31,701 bases of DNA. It comes from WJKP01 sp964531215. GTDB taxonomy: Bacteria; Patescibacteriota; Patescibacteriia; CAIXNZ01. Both the position numbers and the translations under genes were made by a program. The notes below the pieces were generated by a model that did not search any database, had not been told where the DNA came from, and saw only the letters and a list, made by a program, of their open reading frames with translations. Shown here in pieces: positions 24,140 through 30,566 of the stretch; position 1 is the stretch's first letter; every line of letters begins with the position of its first letter. The DNA lies in the NCBI GenBank assembly GCA_964531215.1, contig CAZHFK010000009.1:1-31701 (forward strand), read 5' to 3'.

Positions 24140-24331
24140 CTACCTTATTTCCCGGACTCTACCAACTTCACCTGAAGTTAAACGAACTTTAATGCCATGC
24201 GGATGAGATGGACTATTGGTTAAAATTTCTTTAATAATTCCCTCGGTTAAAAAACCGGTCGGCTGATCTTTTTTCAAAACAATAGCCACTTTCATGCCTA
24301 ATTGTAAATTATTTCTAATTGTTCCGTCCAT
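24140..24331 (-). CDS. ywbE: YwbE family protein (DUF2196)
   Basis: A 63-aa protein: MDGTIRNNLQLGMKVAIVLK, then KDQPTGFLTEGIIKEILTNS, PSHPHGIKVRLTSGEVGRVR. These are the defining words of the YwbE family, small SH3-like barrels probably binding nucleic acid, with no fixed function. The frame extends upstream to a TTG that overlaps the helicase gene, but the ATG at 24331 matches the family start. It follows the DEAD-box helicase by 19 bp and is likely cotranscribed, which fits an RNA-related role. Confidence 0.9.
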   Translation of the reverse strand: MDGTIRNNLQLGMKVAIVLKKDQPTGFLTEGIIKEILTNSPSHPHGIKVRLTSGEVGRVREIR

Positions 24332-24350
24332 AAATATCTTTAAAATATTT

Positions 24351-25607
24351 TTATCTGACAAAAGTTAAAGCCTGACCTTTCTTATCACCACGGCCTGTTC
24401 TGCCAATACGGTGAATATAATCATCATAAGTCTGAGGAGCAGTATAATTGATCACATGGCTGATATCTTTAATATCAAGGCCTCTGGCCGCTACATCAGT
24501 AGCAACTAAAATATTTATTTTATCATCTCTAAACAGAGTTAAAGCTTTTTGACGCTGATATTGTCTTTTATCGCCATGAATGGAAGCGGCTCTAAACCGA
24601 CAATGATTTAAATCATTGGTTAGTTTCTCCACATCTCTTTTGGTTTCACTAAAAATTAAAACCTTTTTACAATCAGATTTGGCTAAAACGGTTTTTAAGG
24701 CTTCAAATTTTAATGAGGTTTCCTTGAACCTGACAATATCCTGATCAACATTATCGGCTGTTTGCCCTGAATTAATATTAATTGTTACAGGATTATCCAA
24801 AAACTGTTTGATTAATTGTTTAATCGGCTCCGGTAAAGTCGCTGAGAAAAAAAGTGTTTGCCTTGGTGATTGAGTTTGCTTTAAAAGCTCGGTAATAGGT
24901 TTGATAAAACCCATATCCAGCATTCGATCAACTTCATCCAAAACAACATTATTAAAATATTGCAATTTCAAAGCTTTCCGATCAGCTACATCTTTTAATC
25001 TGCCCGGCGTACCAATAACAAAGTGGGGTCGTCTTTTCAAACTATGCAATTGTTTGGCAATCGGCGTACCCCCGATTATAACCGACGAATATATTTGCAT
25101 ACCCTGAGCAAATGCCCGCAAATCATTATCTATCTGCAAAGCTAATTCGCGAGTCGGCGCAACTATTAAAACTTGCTGAGTCTTATCATAAAAGACTTTA
25201 TTAATCAAAGGCAATAAGAAAACACCGGTTTTACCCGTGCCCGTATTTGCCAAACCGACCACGTCTTTATTGTTTAAAACATGAGGAATAGCCTGATCCT
25301 GAATAGGTGTCGGGGCAATGAATTTCAACCTGTTTAAATTGGCCTGTAATTTTTCACAAAATTTAAAATCAGCAAATTTATGTTTGATTTCAATAACTGA
25401 TAAATTTTTTATTTCAGATGATTTTCTGACAAAACGAGAAATATCAATTGTTTGTTGTTTCCTGTTGCGTTTGTTGCCATAATACCTTTTCCTGTTTCCA
25501 CCTGAAGATTGGGAAAATTTATTATAATGCCTATTTTTTTGATAACCGGAAAAATTTGAACCGTTGGATCTTTGACCTGAACGGTTTTTTGATCTTTTAT
25601 TGTACAT
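24351..25607 (-). CDS. DEAD-box RNA helicase
   Basis: A 418-aa ATP-dependent RNA helicase. About 60 residues at the N-terminus are rich in R, N, G, S and Y (low-complexity, RNA-binding type). The core follows with the Q motif (FIAPTPIQDQAIP), motif I ANTGTGKT, PTRELALQ, GTPGRL, motif II DEVD (V in place of A), motif III SAT, and the second domain with ATDVAARGLDI and HRIGRTGRG. The chain ends just after motif VI with no C-terminal extension. Its minus-strand leader contains hairpins (see 25608-25700). Confidence 0.95.
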   Translation of the reverse strand: MYNKRSKNRSGQRSNGSNFSGYQKNRHYNKFSQSSGGNRKRYYGNKRNRKQQTIDISRFVRKSSEIKNLSVIEIKHKFADFKFCEKLQANLNRLKFIAPTPIQDQAIPHVLNNKDVVGLANTGTGKTGVFLLPLINKVFYDKTQQVLIVAPTRELALQIDNDLRAFAQGMQIYSSVIIGGTPIAKQLHSLKRRPHFVIGTPGRLKDVADRKALKLQYFNNVVLDEVDRMLDMGFIKPITELLKQTQSPRQTLFFSATLPEPIKQLIKQFLDNPVTININSGQTADNVDQDIVRFKETSLKFEALKTVLAKSDCKKVLIFSETKRDVEKLTNDLNHCRFRAASIHGDKRQYQRQKALTLFRDDKINILVATDVAARGLDIKDISHVINYTAPQTYDDYIHRIGRTGRGDKKGQALTFVR

Positions 25608-25700
25608 AGATTTATAGATTATAAAAACCCTTAAACTTATAGGGTTGTTTATTGATAATTAATACATTTCTCATTGTAGTATAGAATTGTATTAATTATC
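25608..25700 (-). promoter_or_regulatory. Helicase leader with terminator-like hairpin
   Basis: A perfect 13-bp inverted repeat (GATAATTAATACA, 25654-25666, with its complement at 25688-25700) is followed on the minus strand by AACCCT-9-AGGGTT and TTTTTAT (25646-25621), about 15 bp before the ATG. The second hairpin looks like an intrinsic terminator inside the leader, as in attenuation. It could instead be an upstream transcript end. Confidence 0.45.
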
Positions 25701-25885
25701 CAAAGAGGATATTTTTTCAGCCTTGGCTGATTTGCCTTTATATTCCCGGCAAAAAATCTATATAACAATAAATTGAAATGAAGTTTGCTCAAAGTAAAAC
25801 TTTGAGTATAATGGCTAATTATAGCAGAAACAAAATTTAAAGTCAAGCATTGAATCTTAAAATTCAAATGGAGCGAAGCGATTTT
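25701..25885. other. Gene-free spacer with small palindromes and a plus-strand promoter-like site
   Basis: This stretch holds CAGCC-TT-GGCTG (25720-25731) and CTCAAAG-5-CTTTGAG (25788-25806). A plus-strand TTGCTC-16-TATAAT (25785-25812) points into the palindrome region. A copy of AAATGGAGCGAAGCGATTTT (25867-25886) is related to the repeat at 27720-27740. I see no credible gene. Confidence 0.4.
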
Positions 25886-25984
25886 GTCTAACGTTCCAGC
25901 GTATGCGATGTTTTTGCGACCAACGGGAGCAAAAATATGGGAGAGGGGCGAGCCGAGCCCCGAACCGCATACGCTGCGTTATAC
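25886..25984 (-). repeat. attC-like site A (downstream of the DUF202 gene)
   Basis: Read with the genes on the minus strand: GTATAAC, G, CAGCGTATGCG, 58-nt variable middle, CGCATACGCTG, GAAC, GTTAGAC. The 11-bp inner arms are perfectly complementary, and the outer 7-mers pair with one mismatch. The 3' box GTTAGAC fits the integron core GTTRRRY. Unlike a canonical attC, the spacers are uneven (1 and 4 nt). The middle contains two more hairpins (GGGGC/GCCCC and TTTTTGC/GCAAAAA). It lies 69 bp past the DUF202 stop, where a cassette attC would be. Confidence 0.55.
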
Positions 25985-26040
25985 GCCCCGACGACTGAAA
26001 GGAGGAGAGCGCAGCGTGGCACGAAGCGTAGCGGAGTGAG
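25985..26040. repeat. GC-rich GCGAAGCG-type repeat
   Basis: This stretch is rich in AGCGCAGCG, GAAGCGTAGCGGAG and similar words. These resemble the loop motif of the palindromes at 27586-27747 and the copy at 25867. It lies between attC-like site A and the DUF202 unit and encodes nothing convincing. Confidence 0.4.
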
Positions 26041-26378
26041 TCAGGAGGGCACATTAGTATGATTTAATTTTTCTCTTTCTTATAGGATAATAAACAAGGC
26101 CAAGAATAACAAACAATACTCCTATTACGACAGTAGCCCATCCGGCATATAGAAAAAATCCGTCGCTTTCAAATAATTTAATTGTAGCAATTCCTAGAAC
26201 AAATGCTGAAAATCCCGTTCTTACATAAGCAAGTGTGTTCCGTTCATTGGCAAGAATGGTTCTTTCCTGAGCAAGAAGTTTATGTGATATGAGAGATTTT
26301 TTTAAATTATTGTTTTCCATAATAATATTGTTTGTTATTCTGGTTTATAAATATGTGTAATTGAATGTGCCCTCCTGA
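26041..26378. repeat. 15-bp inverted repeats enclosing the DUF202 gene
   Basis: TCAGGAGGGCACATT (26041-26055) and its exact complement (26364-26378) flank the gene at 26054-26320. The downstream copy overlaps the stop codon. The pair is unique to this gene and does not match the repeats around the other two cassette genes. Confidence 0.8.
26054..26320 (-). CDS. DUF202 family membrane protein (YidH-like)
   Basis: An 88-aa protein with the DUF202 signature LLAQERTILANERNTLAYVRTG (here in two overlapping words) before two membrane helices (about 38-50 and 55-75), and a basic end YYPIRKRKIKSY. The function of DUF202 is unknown. There is no ribosome site before the ATG at 26320. The gene sits inside its own inverted repeats and is followed by attC-like site A, which is the layout of an integron-type cassette. 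Confidence 0.85.
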   Translation of the reverse strand: MENNNLKKSLISHKLLAQERTILANERNTLAYVRTGFSAFVLGIATIKLFESDGFFLYAGWATVVIGVLFVILGLVYYPIRKRKIKSY

Positions 26379-26382
26379 TTGC

Positions 26383-26824
26383 GTATAACGTTTCGGCATA
26401 TGCGAAGTTGCTGAAGCATTTTTGATGGTACAATTTTATCACCATCAAAAATGAGAGGCAATTTGGATGAGCGAGCGTTTAAAATAAAATTATTTTTTAA
26501 AAATTTGATATAAAATAAAAAACTATTGCTGCTGGTATAAATTTTACCGTTTCAATTATTAAAAAAATTGGCGAAACAATTAAGCCGAGAGTTGAGGCAA
26601 AAACACAAGATACGGTTTCCCACATTCCACCATAGTAGCGTACTATTTGGCCAGTTTTTTTGTCCTTTTCATATCCTATATCTCTAACTTCTTTATAATT
26701 TTTATATCCGTGCCAAATGGCGCTAACCACTATAAAAAATATCCAAAAGTAAAAATATTTTTCCATATATATAATTTAAAAAATAATTTTATTTAGCGAG
26801 TGAATTGCATATGCCGTGTTATAT
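26383..26824. repeat. attC-like site B, split around a gene, with inner inverted repeats
   Basis: On the minus strand one end reads ATATAAC, AC, GGCATATGC (26824-26807) and the other GCATATGCC, GAAAC, GTTATAC (26403-26383). The arms are perfectly complementary over 9 bp, and the end matches site A (GCATAYGCYG, GAAC, GTTAKAC). Between them lies a gene rather than a short loop. A second inverted repeat inside the arms (about 26479-26500 and 26776-26797) shares ATAAAATTATTTTTTAAA. A third hairpin with 13-bp arms (CATTTTTGATGGT and complement) lies near 26417-26453. Confidence 0.55.
26497..26766 (-). CDS. Small hypothetical membrane protein in cassette unit 2
   Basis: An 89-aa protein: an N-terminal helix (YFYFWIFFIVVSAIWHGY), a charged central part (VRDIGYEKDKKTGQIVRYY), and hydrophobic segments near 53-70 and 75-88. 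I do not recognise it. The reading frame fills the space between the inner inverted repeats almost exactly. No ribosome site is seen. Its place inside the arms of attC-like site B is odd: a cassette gene normally lies outside the site. Confidence 0.6.
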   Translation of the reverse strand: MEKYFYFWIFFIVVSAIWHGYKNYKEVRDIGYEKDKKTGQIVRYYGGMWETVSCVFASTLGLIVSPIFLIIETVKFIPAAIVFYFISNF

Positions 26825-27589
26825 GATGTAGCCAGAAATTTCTTCTTAATTTATTTATCTATGTATTTAGCTTTTGAAAATAAATCTTCTGCATATTTTA
26901 GTGCCTCTTCTTTTGTATTAAAAACAAAAGTAAAGTCGTTCTCCGGATTTCTCGCACAAAAGCTTCCGGGAATTGTTTCGTTCCATCCCTCTTGACCGTT
27001 TTTAAAACGTAAATAAATTGCCCATTTTAAACCGTCCTTATATTTTTTAACAATTTTATAACTTGAAACACTTTCTTTTAAATTATCGATTGATTGTGTT
27101 CTTTGTCCTTTAAAAAAGGAAGTTAGGATCAGCCACAATACAAAAATAACTGGCAAAAAATACCAATAATTGATGTTATCAAGTTCGTAATCAAACACAT
27201 ATTTAATAATTACTGCGACGGTAAAAGTTGCTATGTAGCCATAAGAAGCTAGTTTTGCGAAAGACGGCGCATGAGACATTGCTCCTTCTTTTTTTATATA
27301 CATGTTTGTTGTAAATATGCAGACTAGACTGCCCAATACTCCGCCAGCACCAATTATCAACGACTCTGTTCCAAGGATAAACCCTAGAAAAAGATAAGAT
27401 ATAGGAATTATTAAGCCAAAAATTCCAGACAAAATCGTTGTCAGTGCATAAATCCCAATAAGAATTAAAATTGCTAATAAATATTCCATATTTTTTGTCA
27501 GTTATTAATATTGTAGATTATATTCAAGTTAAAATAAAATTGTTAAAAAATTTTAAATAGATAAATAAATTTCTGGCTATTTCATATAA
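26819..27589. repeat. 23-bp inverted repeats enclosing the 212-aa gene
   Basis: TTATATGA, two bases, TAGCCAGAAATTT (26819-26841) and its complement with two mismatches (27567-27589) flank the gene at 26851-27489. A further 10-bp match (ATTTATCTAT) lies just inside. The left copy overlaps the outer box of attC-like site B. The right copy abuts the next palindrome. Confidence 0.75.
26851..27489 (-). CDS. Hypothetical membrane protein with soluble C-terminal domain, cassette unit 3
   Basis: A 212-aa protein with about five hydrophobic segments (residues 3-20, 24-40, 45-62, 83-102, 110-124). A soluble domain of about 80 residues follows: IVKKYKDGLKWAIYLRF, NGQEGWNETIPGSFCARN and FVFNTKEEALKYAEDLF. 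The last word looks like a small modular domain that reads an extended strand. No family is recognised and there is no clear ribosome site. It lies between its own inverted repeats in the cassette-like chain. Confidence 0.6.
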   Translation of the reverse strand: MEYLLAILILIGIYALTTILSGIFGLIIPISYLFLGFILGTESLIIGAGGVLGSLVCIFTTNMYIKKEGAMSHAPSFAKLASYGYIATFTVAVIIKYVFDYELDNINYWYFLPVIFVLWLILTSFFKGQRTQSIDNLKESVSSYKIVKKYKDGLKWAIYLRFKNGQEGWNETIPGSFCARNPENDFTFVFNTKEEALKYAEDLFSKAKYIDK

Positions 27590-27806
27590 TCGGCGGCGGT
27601 ATATCCGAAGTGACTGGAGTCCGCCTTGGCGAGCGACAGGCATTGCGGATATACCGAGTTATCCGAAGTGGCGCAAAGCGACATAAGGATAACGAGGCGA
27701 AGCCGCCGCCGATTATCCAAAATGGAGCGAAGCGACATTTTGGATAACTCGTTTCTATGCGAAAATATTTCGTATTTACTACAAAACTTGGTAATAGAAA
27801 CGAGTT
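27586..27806. repeat. Nest of perfect palindromes between cassettes and recombinase
   Basis: An outer 14-bp pair (ATAATCGGCGGCGG, 27586-27599, with 27703-27716) contains two inner hairpins: GGTATATCCG (27598-27607 with 27646-27655) and GTTATCC (27658-27664 with 27687-27693). Next to it are a 12-bp pair TTATCCAAAATG (27713-27724 with 27736-27747) and a 13-bp pair AACTCGTTTCTAT (27746-27758 with 27794-27806). Each begins where the last ends. Loops share GAAGTGGCG, AAAGCGAC or GAGCGAAGCGAC. This fills the 373-bp gene-free stretch 27490-27862 and encodes nothing convincing. Confidence 0.85.
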
Positions 27807-27809
27807 GTG

Positions 27810-27818
27810 TGCTATAAT
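27810..27818 (+). promoter_or_regulatory. Extended -10 promoter of the recombinase
   Basis: TGC-TATAAT lies 45 bp before the recombinase ATG. A possible -35 (TTGGTA, 27788) has a long 19-nt spacer. The upstream part overlaps the arm of the last palindrome, so folding of that hairpin could affect initiation. Confidence 0.5.
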
Positions 27819-27862
27819 TTAATTAGAATATTATGCTTCAATTATAACAAAATTTTAACTTT

Positions 27863-28675
27863 ATGCAAGAAGAATTAAACAAGGTAATCACTGAATTAAA
27901 ATACCGTAATTACAGCCCCAAAACAATAGATTCTTATTTAGGCTGCTTAAAAGATTATTTTACTTATATAGGCAATAATTACACTCATTTTGATGAATTT
28001 AAAGTTAAAAAATATCTGTTAAAGAAGAAAAATACCGGACAAGCCGGACAAACTATTAATGTTTACCTGAATGCTGTCAAATTTTATTACGAAAATATTG
28101 TTAAAATTCCATTTAAAATTAATTTGCGCTATAGCAAAACACCAAAACGCTTGCCGATTATCTTATCAAGACAAGAAATTGAAAATATTTTAAAGTCAAT
28201 TAAAAACAGCAAGCATCGTTTAATGATAGCTTTAGCTTATGGCACTGGCTTGCGGGTTTCAGAAATTGTGCGGCTTAAAATTGCAGATTTGAATTTTGAA
28301 GGTTTAAGTATTCATATTAAACAAGCCAAAGGAGCTAAGGACAGGATTACAGTCATGCCGGAAAAATTAAAAAATGACTTGCTTAATATGTGCGCCGGCA
28401 AAAAATCAAATGATTTTGTCTTTGAAAGCGAGCGTGGCGGCCGGCTGACAGAGCGCACTATGCAATTGGTTTTTGAGCGCGCGCTTAAATATGCTAAGAT
28501 AAATAAATCAGCTACATTCCATTCTTTACGCCATAGCTTTGCCACCCATATTTTGGAAAATGGGATTGATGTGCGCTATGTGCAGGAACTTTTAGGCCAT
28601 AAGAATATTAGGACAACCCAAATTTATACTCATCTGACGAATTTGGCAATGAGAAATATTAAAAGTCCGCTATGA
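27863..28675 (+). CDS. Xer-like tyrosine recombinase
   Basis: A 270-aa site-specific recombinase. The N-terminal SAM-like DNA-binding domain (NYSPKTIDSYLGCLKDYFTY) is followed by the catalytic domain. All active residues are visible: R131 (YGTGLRVSE), K156 (QAKGAKD), H220 and R223 (HSLRHSFATH), H246 (LLGHKNIRTTQ) and Y255 (IYTHL). Length is that of XerA/XerC/XerD proteins. The extra segment that marks integron integrases (IntI) near the second histidine-arginine patch is absent. Its place next to the palindrome chain makes those sites plausible substrates, but housekeeping dimer resolution is the alternative. It overlaps the transposase stump by 4 bp (ATGA). Confidence 0.93.
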   Translation: MQEELNKVITELKYRNYSPKTIDSYLGCLKDYFTYIGNNYTHFDEFKVKKYLLKKKNTGQAGQTINVYLNAVKFYYENIVKIPFKINLRYSKTPKRLPIILSRQEIENILKSIKNSKHRLMIALAYGTGLRVSEIVRLKIADLNFEGLSIHIKQAKGAKDRITVMPEKLKNDLLNMCAGKKSNDFVFESERGGRLTERTMQLVFERALKYAKINKSATFHSLRHSFATHILENGIDVRYVQELLGHKNIRTTQIYTHLTNLAMRNIKSPL

Positions 28676-28869
28676 ATTTTATGCAGAACAAGCCGGCGCA
28701 AAACCGGATTTATTTTGAAGGCGCAGAGTATTTTGTGACAATGAATACTCAAAATAGGCTAAAATATTTTGCTGAACCGATTTTATATTGGATTACACGA
28801 CCGAAGAAGCGATTGGCCAATCGCTTCTTCGGTTCGCAAAAAGAGATAAAAAGCATAAAAAGGCAATAA
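28672..28869 (+). pseudogene. Truncated REP-associated / IS200-like (Y1) transposase
   Basis: The first 40 residues (NRIYFEGAEYFVTMNTQNRL, then KYFAEP) match the beginning of Y1 transposases of the RAYT type, where this strand leads to the HUH motif. The frame then runs into a long palindrome and stops at 28869, before any HUH or catalytic tyrosine. It is a stump of a single-strand transposase that works on palindromes. Start may be 28672 or the ATG at 28681. Confidence 0.6.
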
Positions 28870-28952
28870 AGGAAGTTAATGAACTATTAAAAGCTCTAAA
28901 ACAACAATATATTCAAAAATACGTAGAGAATAAAAAGATAACAGAATTTTAG
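28776..28952 (+). pseudogene. C-terminal remnant of an unknown protein, out of frame with the transposase stump
   Basis: A frame open from 28776 to a TAG at 28950 encodes LDYTTEEAIGQSLLRFAKRD, then KKHKKAIKEVNELLKALKQQ and YIQKYVENKKITEF. It reads like a real lysine-rich helical protein end but has only a TTG as possible start (28788). It ends 2 bp before tsaD. It may be the tail of a gene cut by insertion or rearrangement of the upstream repeat-rich DNA, or a short coupled gene. Confidence 0.45.
28800..28833. repeat. Perfect 34-bp palindrome
   Basis: ACCGAAGAAGCGATTGG (28800-28816) is followed directly by its exact complement (28817-28833), with no loop. It lies where the transposase stump loses homology. 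It recalls the GAAGCGA words of the palindromes at 27586-27747. Confidence 0.9.
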
Positions 28953-28954
28953 AT

Positions 28955-29980
28955 ATGAAAATATTAGCAATAGAAACATCATGTGATGAGACAGCCGTCG
29001 CGATTTTAGAAATAAAAGGCCAAAATTATAAAGTTTTGGCTAATTTAGTCTCTTCGCAGGTTTATATTCATAAAAAATACGGCGGAGTAGTGCCAGAAGT
29101 GGCTGCCCGTAAACATTTAGAAAATCTTTTACCGCTTTTAAATCAGGCCTTAAAACAAGCAAAGCTTAAGCAAAAAGATATTGATATAATTGGTGTGGTT
29201 TATGGTCCGGGTTTAATTACTTCTTTGATTGTTGGCGTGGAAACAGCCAAAACTTTAAGCTTAGTTTGGCAAAAGCCATTAATCCCGGTTAATCATATTA
29301 AGGCGCATATTTTGGCAAACTTACTTAAAGGTGATAAAGGAAAATTTCAAGAAATTCAATTTCCATCCTTATGCTTGGTTGTTTCTGGCGGTCACACTTC
29401 TTTGGTTGTATTAAGGAATTTAAAGGATTTTAAAACTATTGGTCAAACCCGCGATGATGCTGTTGGCGAGGCTTTTGATAAAGTAGCGAAAATTTTAGAT
29501 TTAGGTTATCCAGGCGGACCAATTATTTCTCAAAAAGCGGAAAATGCTGATAACCAAGCATTTGATTTGCCAAGACCAATGATAAAAACAAATGATTTTG
29601 ATTTTTCATTTTCTGGCTTAAAAACTGCTGTTCTTTACGAATGGGCCAAGGTTAAGTTTAAAGACGAAAAAGCAATTCGCAATATGTGCGCTTCATTCCA
29701 ACAAGCTTGCATCGATGTCTTGGTGGCCAAAACAATTTCAGCTGCCAAAAAACATAAAGTCAAAGCAGTTTTATTAGGCGGCGGGGTTTCAGCTAACAAG
29801 GAGTTACGCGAACAATTAGAATCTGCAGTAAAAAAATTAAGGAACGCCCAATTTTATCAGCCGGATTTAAGCTTAACTACTGATAATGCCTTGATGGTTG
29901 CAATTGCCTCATATTTCGGATATAAAGAAGGTAAGAGAGAGTGGGATGCTGTAAAAGTGGATCCGAACCTGGAGATTTAA
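28955..29980 (+). CDS. tsaD: tRNA N6-adenosine threonylcarbamoyltransferase TsaD
   Basis: A 341-aa ASKHA-fold enzyme. It transfers the threonylcarbamoyl group to A37 of ANN-decoding tRNAs (t6A), an essential modification. Motifs are MKILAIETSCDETAVAIL, YGGVVPEVAARKH, the metal-binding histidines H114 and H118 (VNHIKAH), VSGGHTSLVVL, GEAFDKVAKILDLGYPGGP and the C-terminal LTTDNALMVA. Length is normal. TsaE follows, but TsaB, the scaffold partner, is not in the window. Confidence 0.97.
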   Translation: MKILAIETSCDETAVAILEIKGQNYKVLANLVSSQVYIHKKYGGVVPEVAARKHLENLLPLLNQALKQAKLKQKDIDIIGVVYGPGLITSLIVGVETAKTLSLVWQKPLIPVNHIKAHILANLLKGDKGKFQEIQFPSLCLVVSGGHTSLVVLRNLKDFKTIGQTRDDAVGEAFDKVAKILDLGYPGGPIISQKAENADNQAFDLPRPMIKTNDFDFSFSGLKTAVLYEWAKVKFKDEKAIRNMCASFQQACIDVLVAKTISAAKKHKVKAVLLGGGVSANKELREQLESAVKKLRNAQFYQPDLSLTTDNALMVAIASYFGYKEGKREWDAVKVDPNLEI

Positions 29981-30115
29981 CATCCAATAACCAATAATCA
30001 CCAATCAAACAATAATTAATAATTAATTTATAAATTATAAAAATTTAGTTATTATTTATTAGAATTTATAATTTGTTTGGATGTTGGTTGTTGACGATTG
30101 ATTATTATTGTGTTT
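29981..30115. other. AT-rich spacer of CCAATAA-type words
   Basis: The 135-bp gap between tsaD and tsaE is built of variants of CCAATAA, CCAATCA and AATAATTA. The ends are partly complementary (CATCCAA at 29981 and TTGGATG near 30078). It may form a large weak stem or be simple-sequence drift. No gene is seen. Confidence 0.35.
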
Positions 30116-30562
30116 ATGACCAAATATATATCAAAATCAGAGCAACAAACCTATAAAATAGCTGCAAACCTATCTAAGAAATTAAAGGGCGGCGAAGTAA
30201 TTGCTTTAGAGGGTGATTTGGGTGCGGGGAAAACCGCTTTTGTTAAAGGCTTAGCTAAGGCCGTGGGTATTAAAAAACATGTAACCAGCCCAACCTTTGT
30301 CCTTATGAAAATTTATCCAAGCAGTAATCAGCAATCAGCAATCAGCAATCTGGTCCATGTGGATTGTTATCGTTTGGATGAGCCCCAGGAGTTGTTTTAT
30401 TTGGGTATTGAGGAATATTTGAATAAATCAGACACCCTTGTTGTGATTGAATGGGCTGATAAGATAAAAAAATATTTAAAAAATTTTAAAAAAATAATTT
30501 GGTTAAATATTGAGATTAAAAATCAACAGCGATATTTCAAAGTTAAAAAAATTAAATTTTAA
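30116..30562 (+). CDS. tsaE: TsaE, ATPase of t6A tRNA modification
   Basis: A P-loop ATPase that drives turnover of the TsaB-TsaD complex. It shows ALEGDLGAGKTAFVKGLAKA (Walker A), VTSPTFVLMKIYP, VHVDCYRLDEPQELFYLGIE and VVIEWADK. The ATG at 30116 gives 148 aa and the usual family start (YISKSEQQTYKIAANL). A TTG further upstream is unlikely. Between the strand KIYP and VHVDCYRL there is an insertion SSNQQSAISN encoded by a 7-bp tandem repeat, which is unusual in this compact family. Confidence 0.95.
   Translation: MTKYISKSEQQTYKIAANLSKKLKGGEVIALEGDLGAGKTAFVKGLAKAVGIKKHVTSPTFVLMKIYPSSNQQSAISNLVHVDCYRLDEPQELFYLGIEEYLNKSDTLVVIEWADKIKKYLKNFKKIIWLNIEIKNQQRYFKVKKIKF
30326..30350 (+). repeat. 7-bp tandem repeat inside tsaE
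   Basis: AATCAGC occurs three times in tandem, plus AATC. The unit is not a multiple of three, so a change in copy number would shift the tsaE frame. Confidence 0.9.
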
Positions 30563-30566
30563 AAAT

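Noticed and set aside
25649..25867. Minus-strand open frame of 72 codons
   Set aside because: It covers the helicase leader hairpins and small palindromes. No ribosome site or recognisable protein.
25857..26054. Minus-strand open frame of 65 codons
   Set aside because: It runs across attC-like site A and the GC-rich repeat. Composition is unlike a protein, and no start signal is seen.
27626..27817. Plus-strand open frame of 63 codons
   Set aside because: It is translated from the nested palindromes and has no ribosome site. The frame is open because of the repeats.
27863..28675. Recombinase as an integron integrase (IntI)
   Set aside because: The extra IntI-specific segment in the catalytic domain is missing. 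Length and motifs fit Xer-type enzymes.
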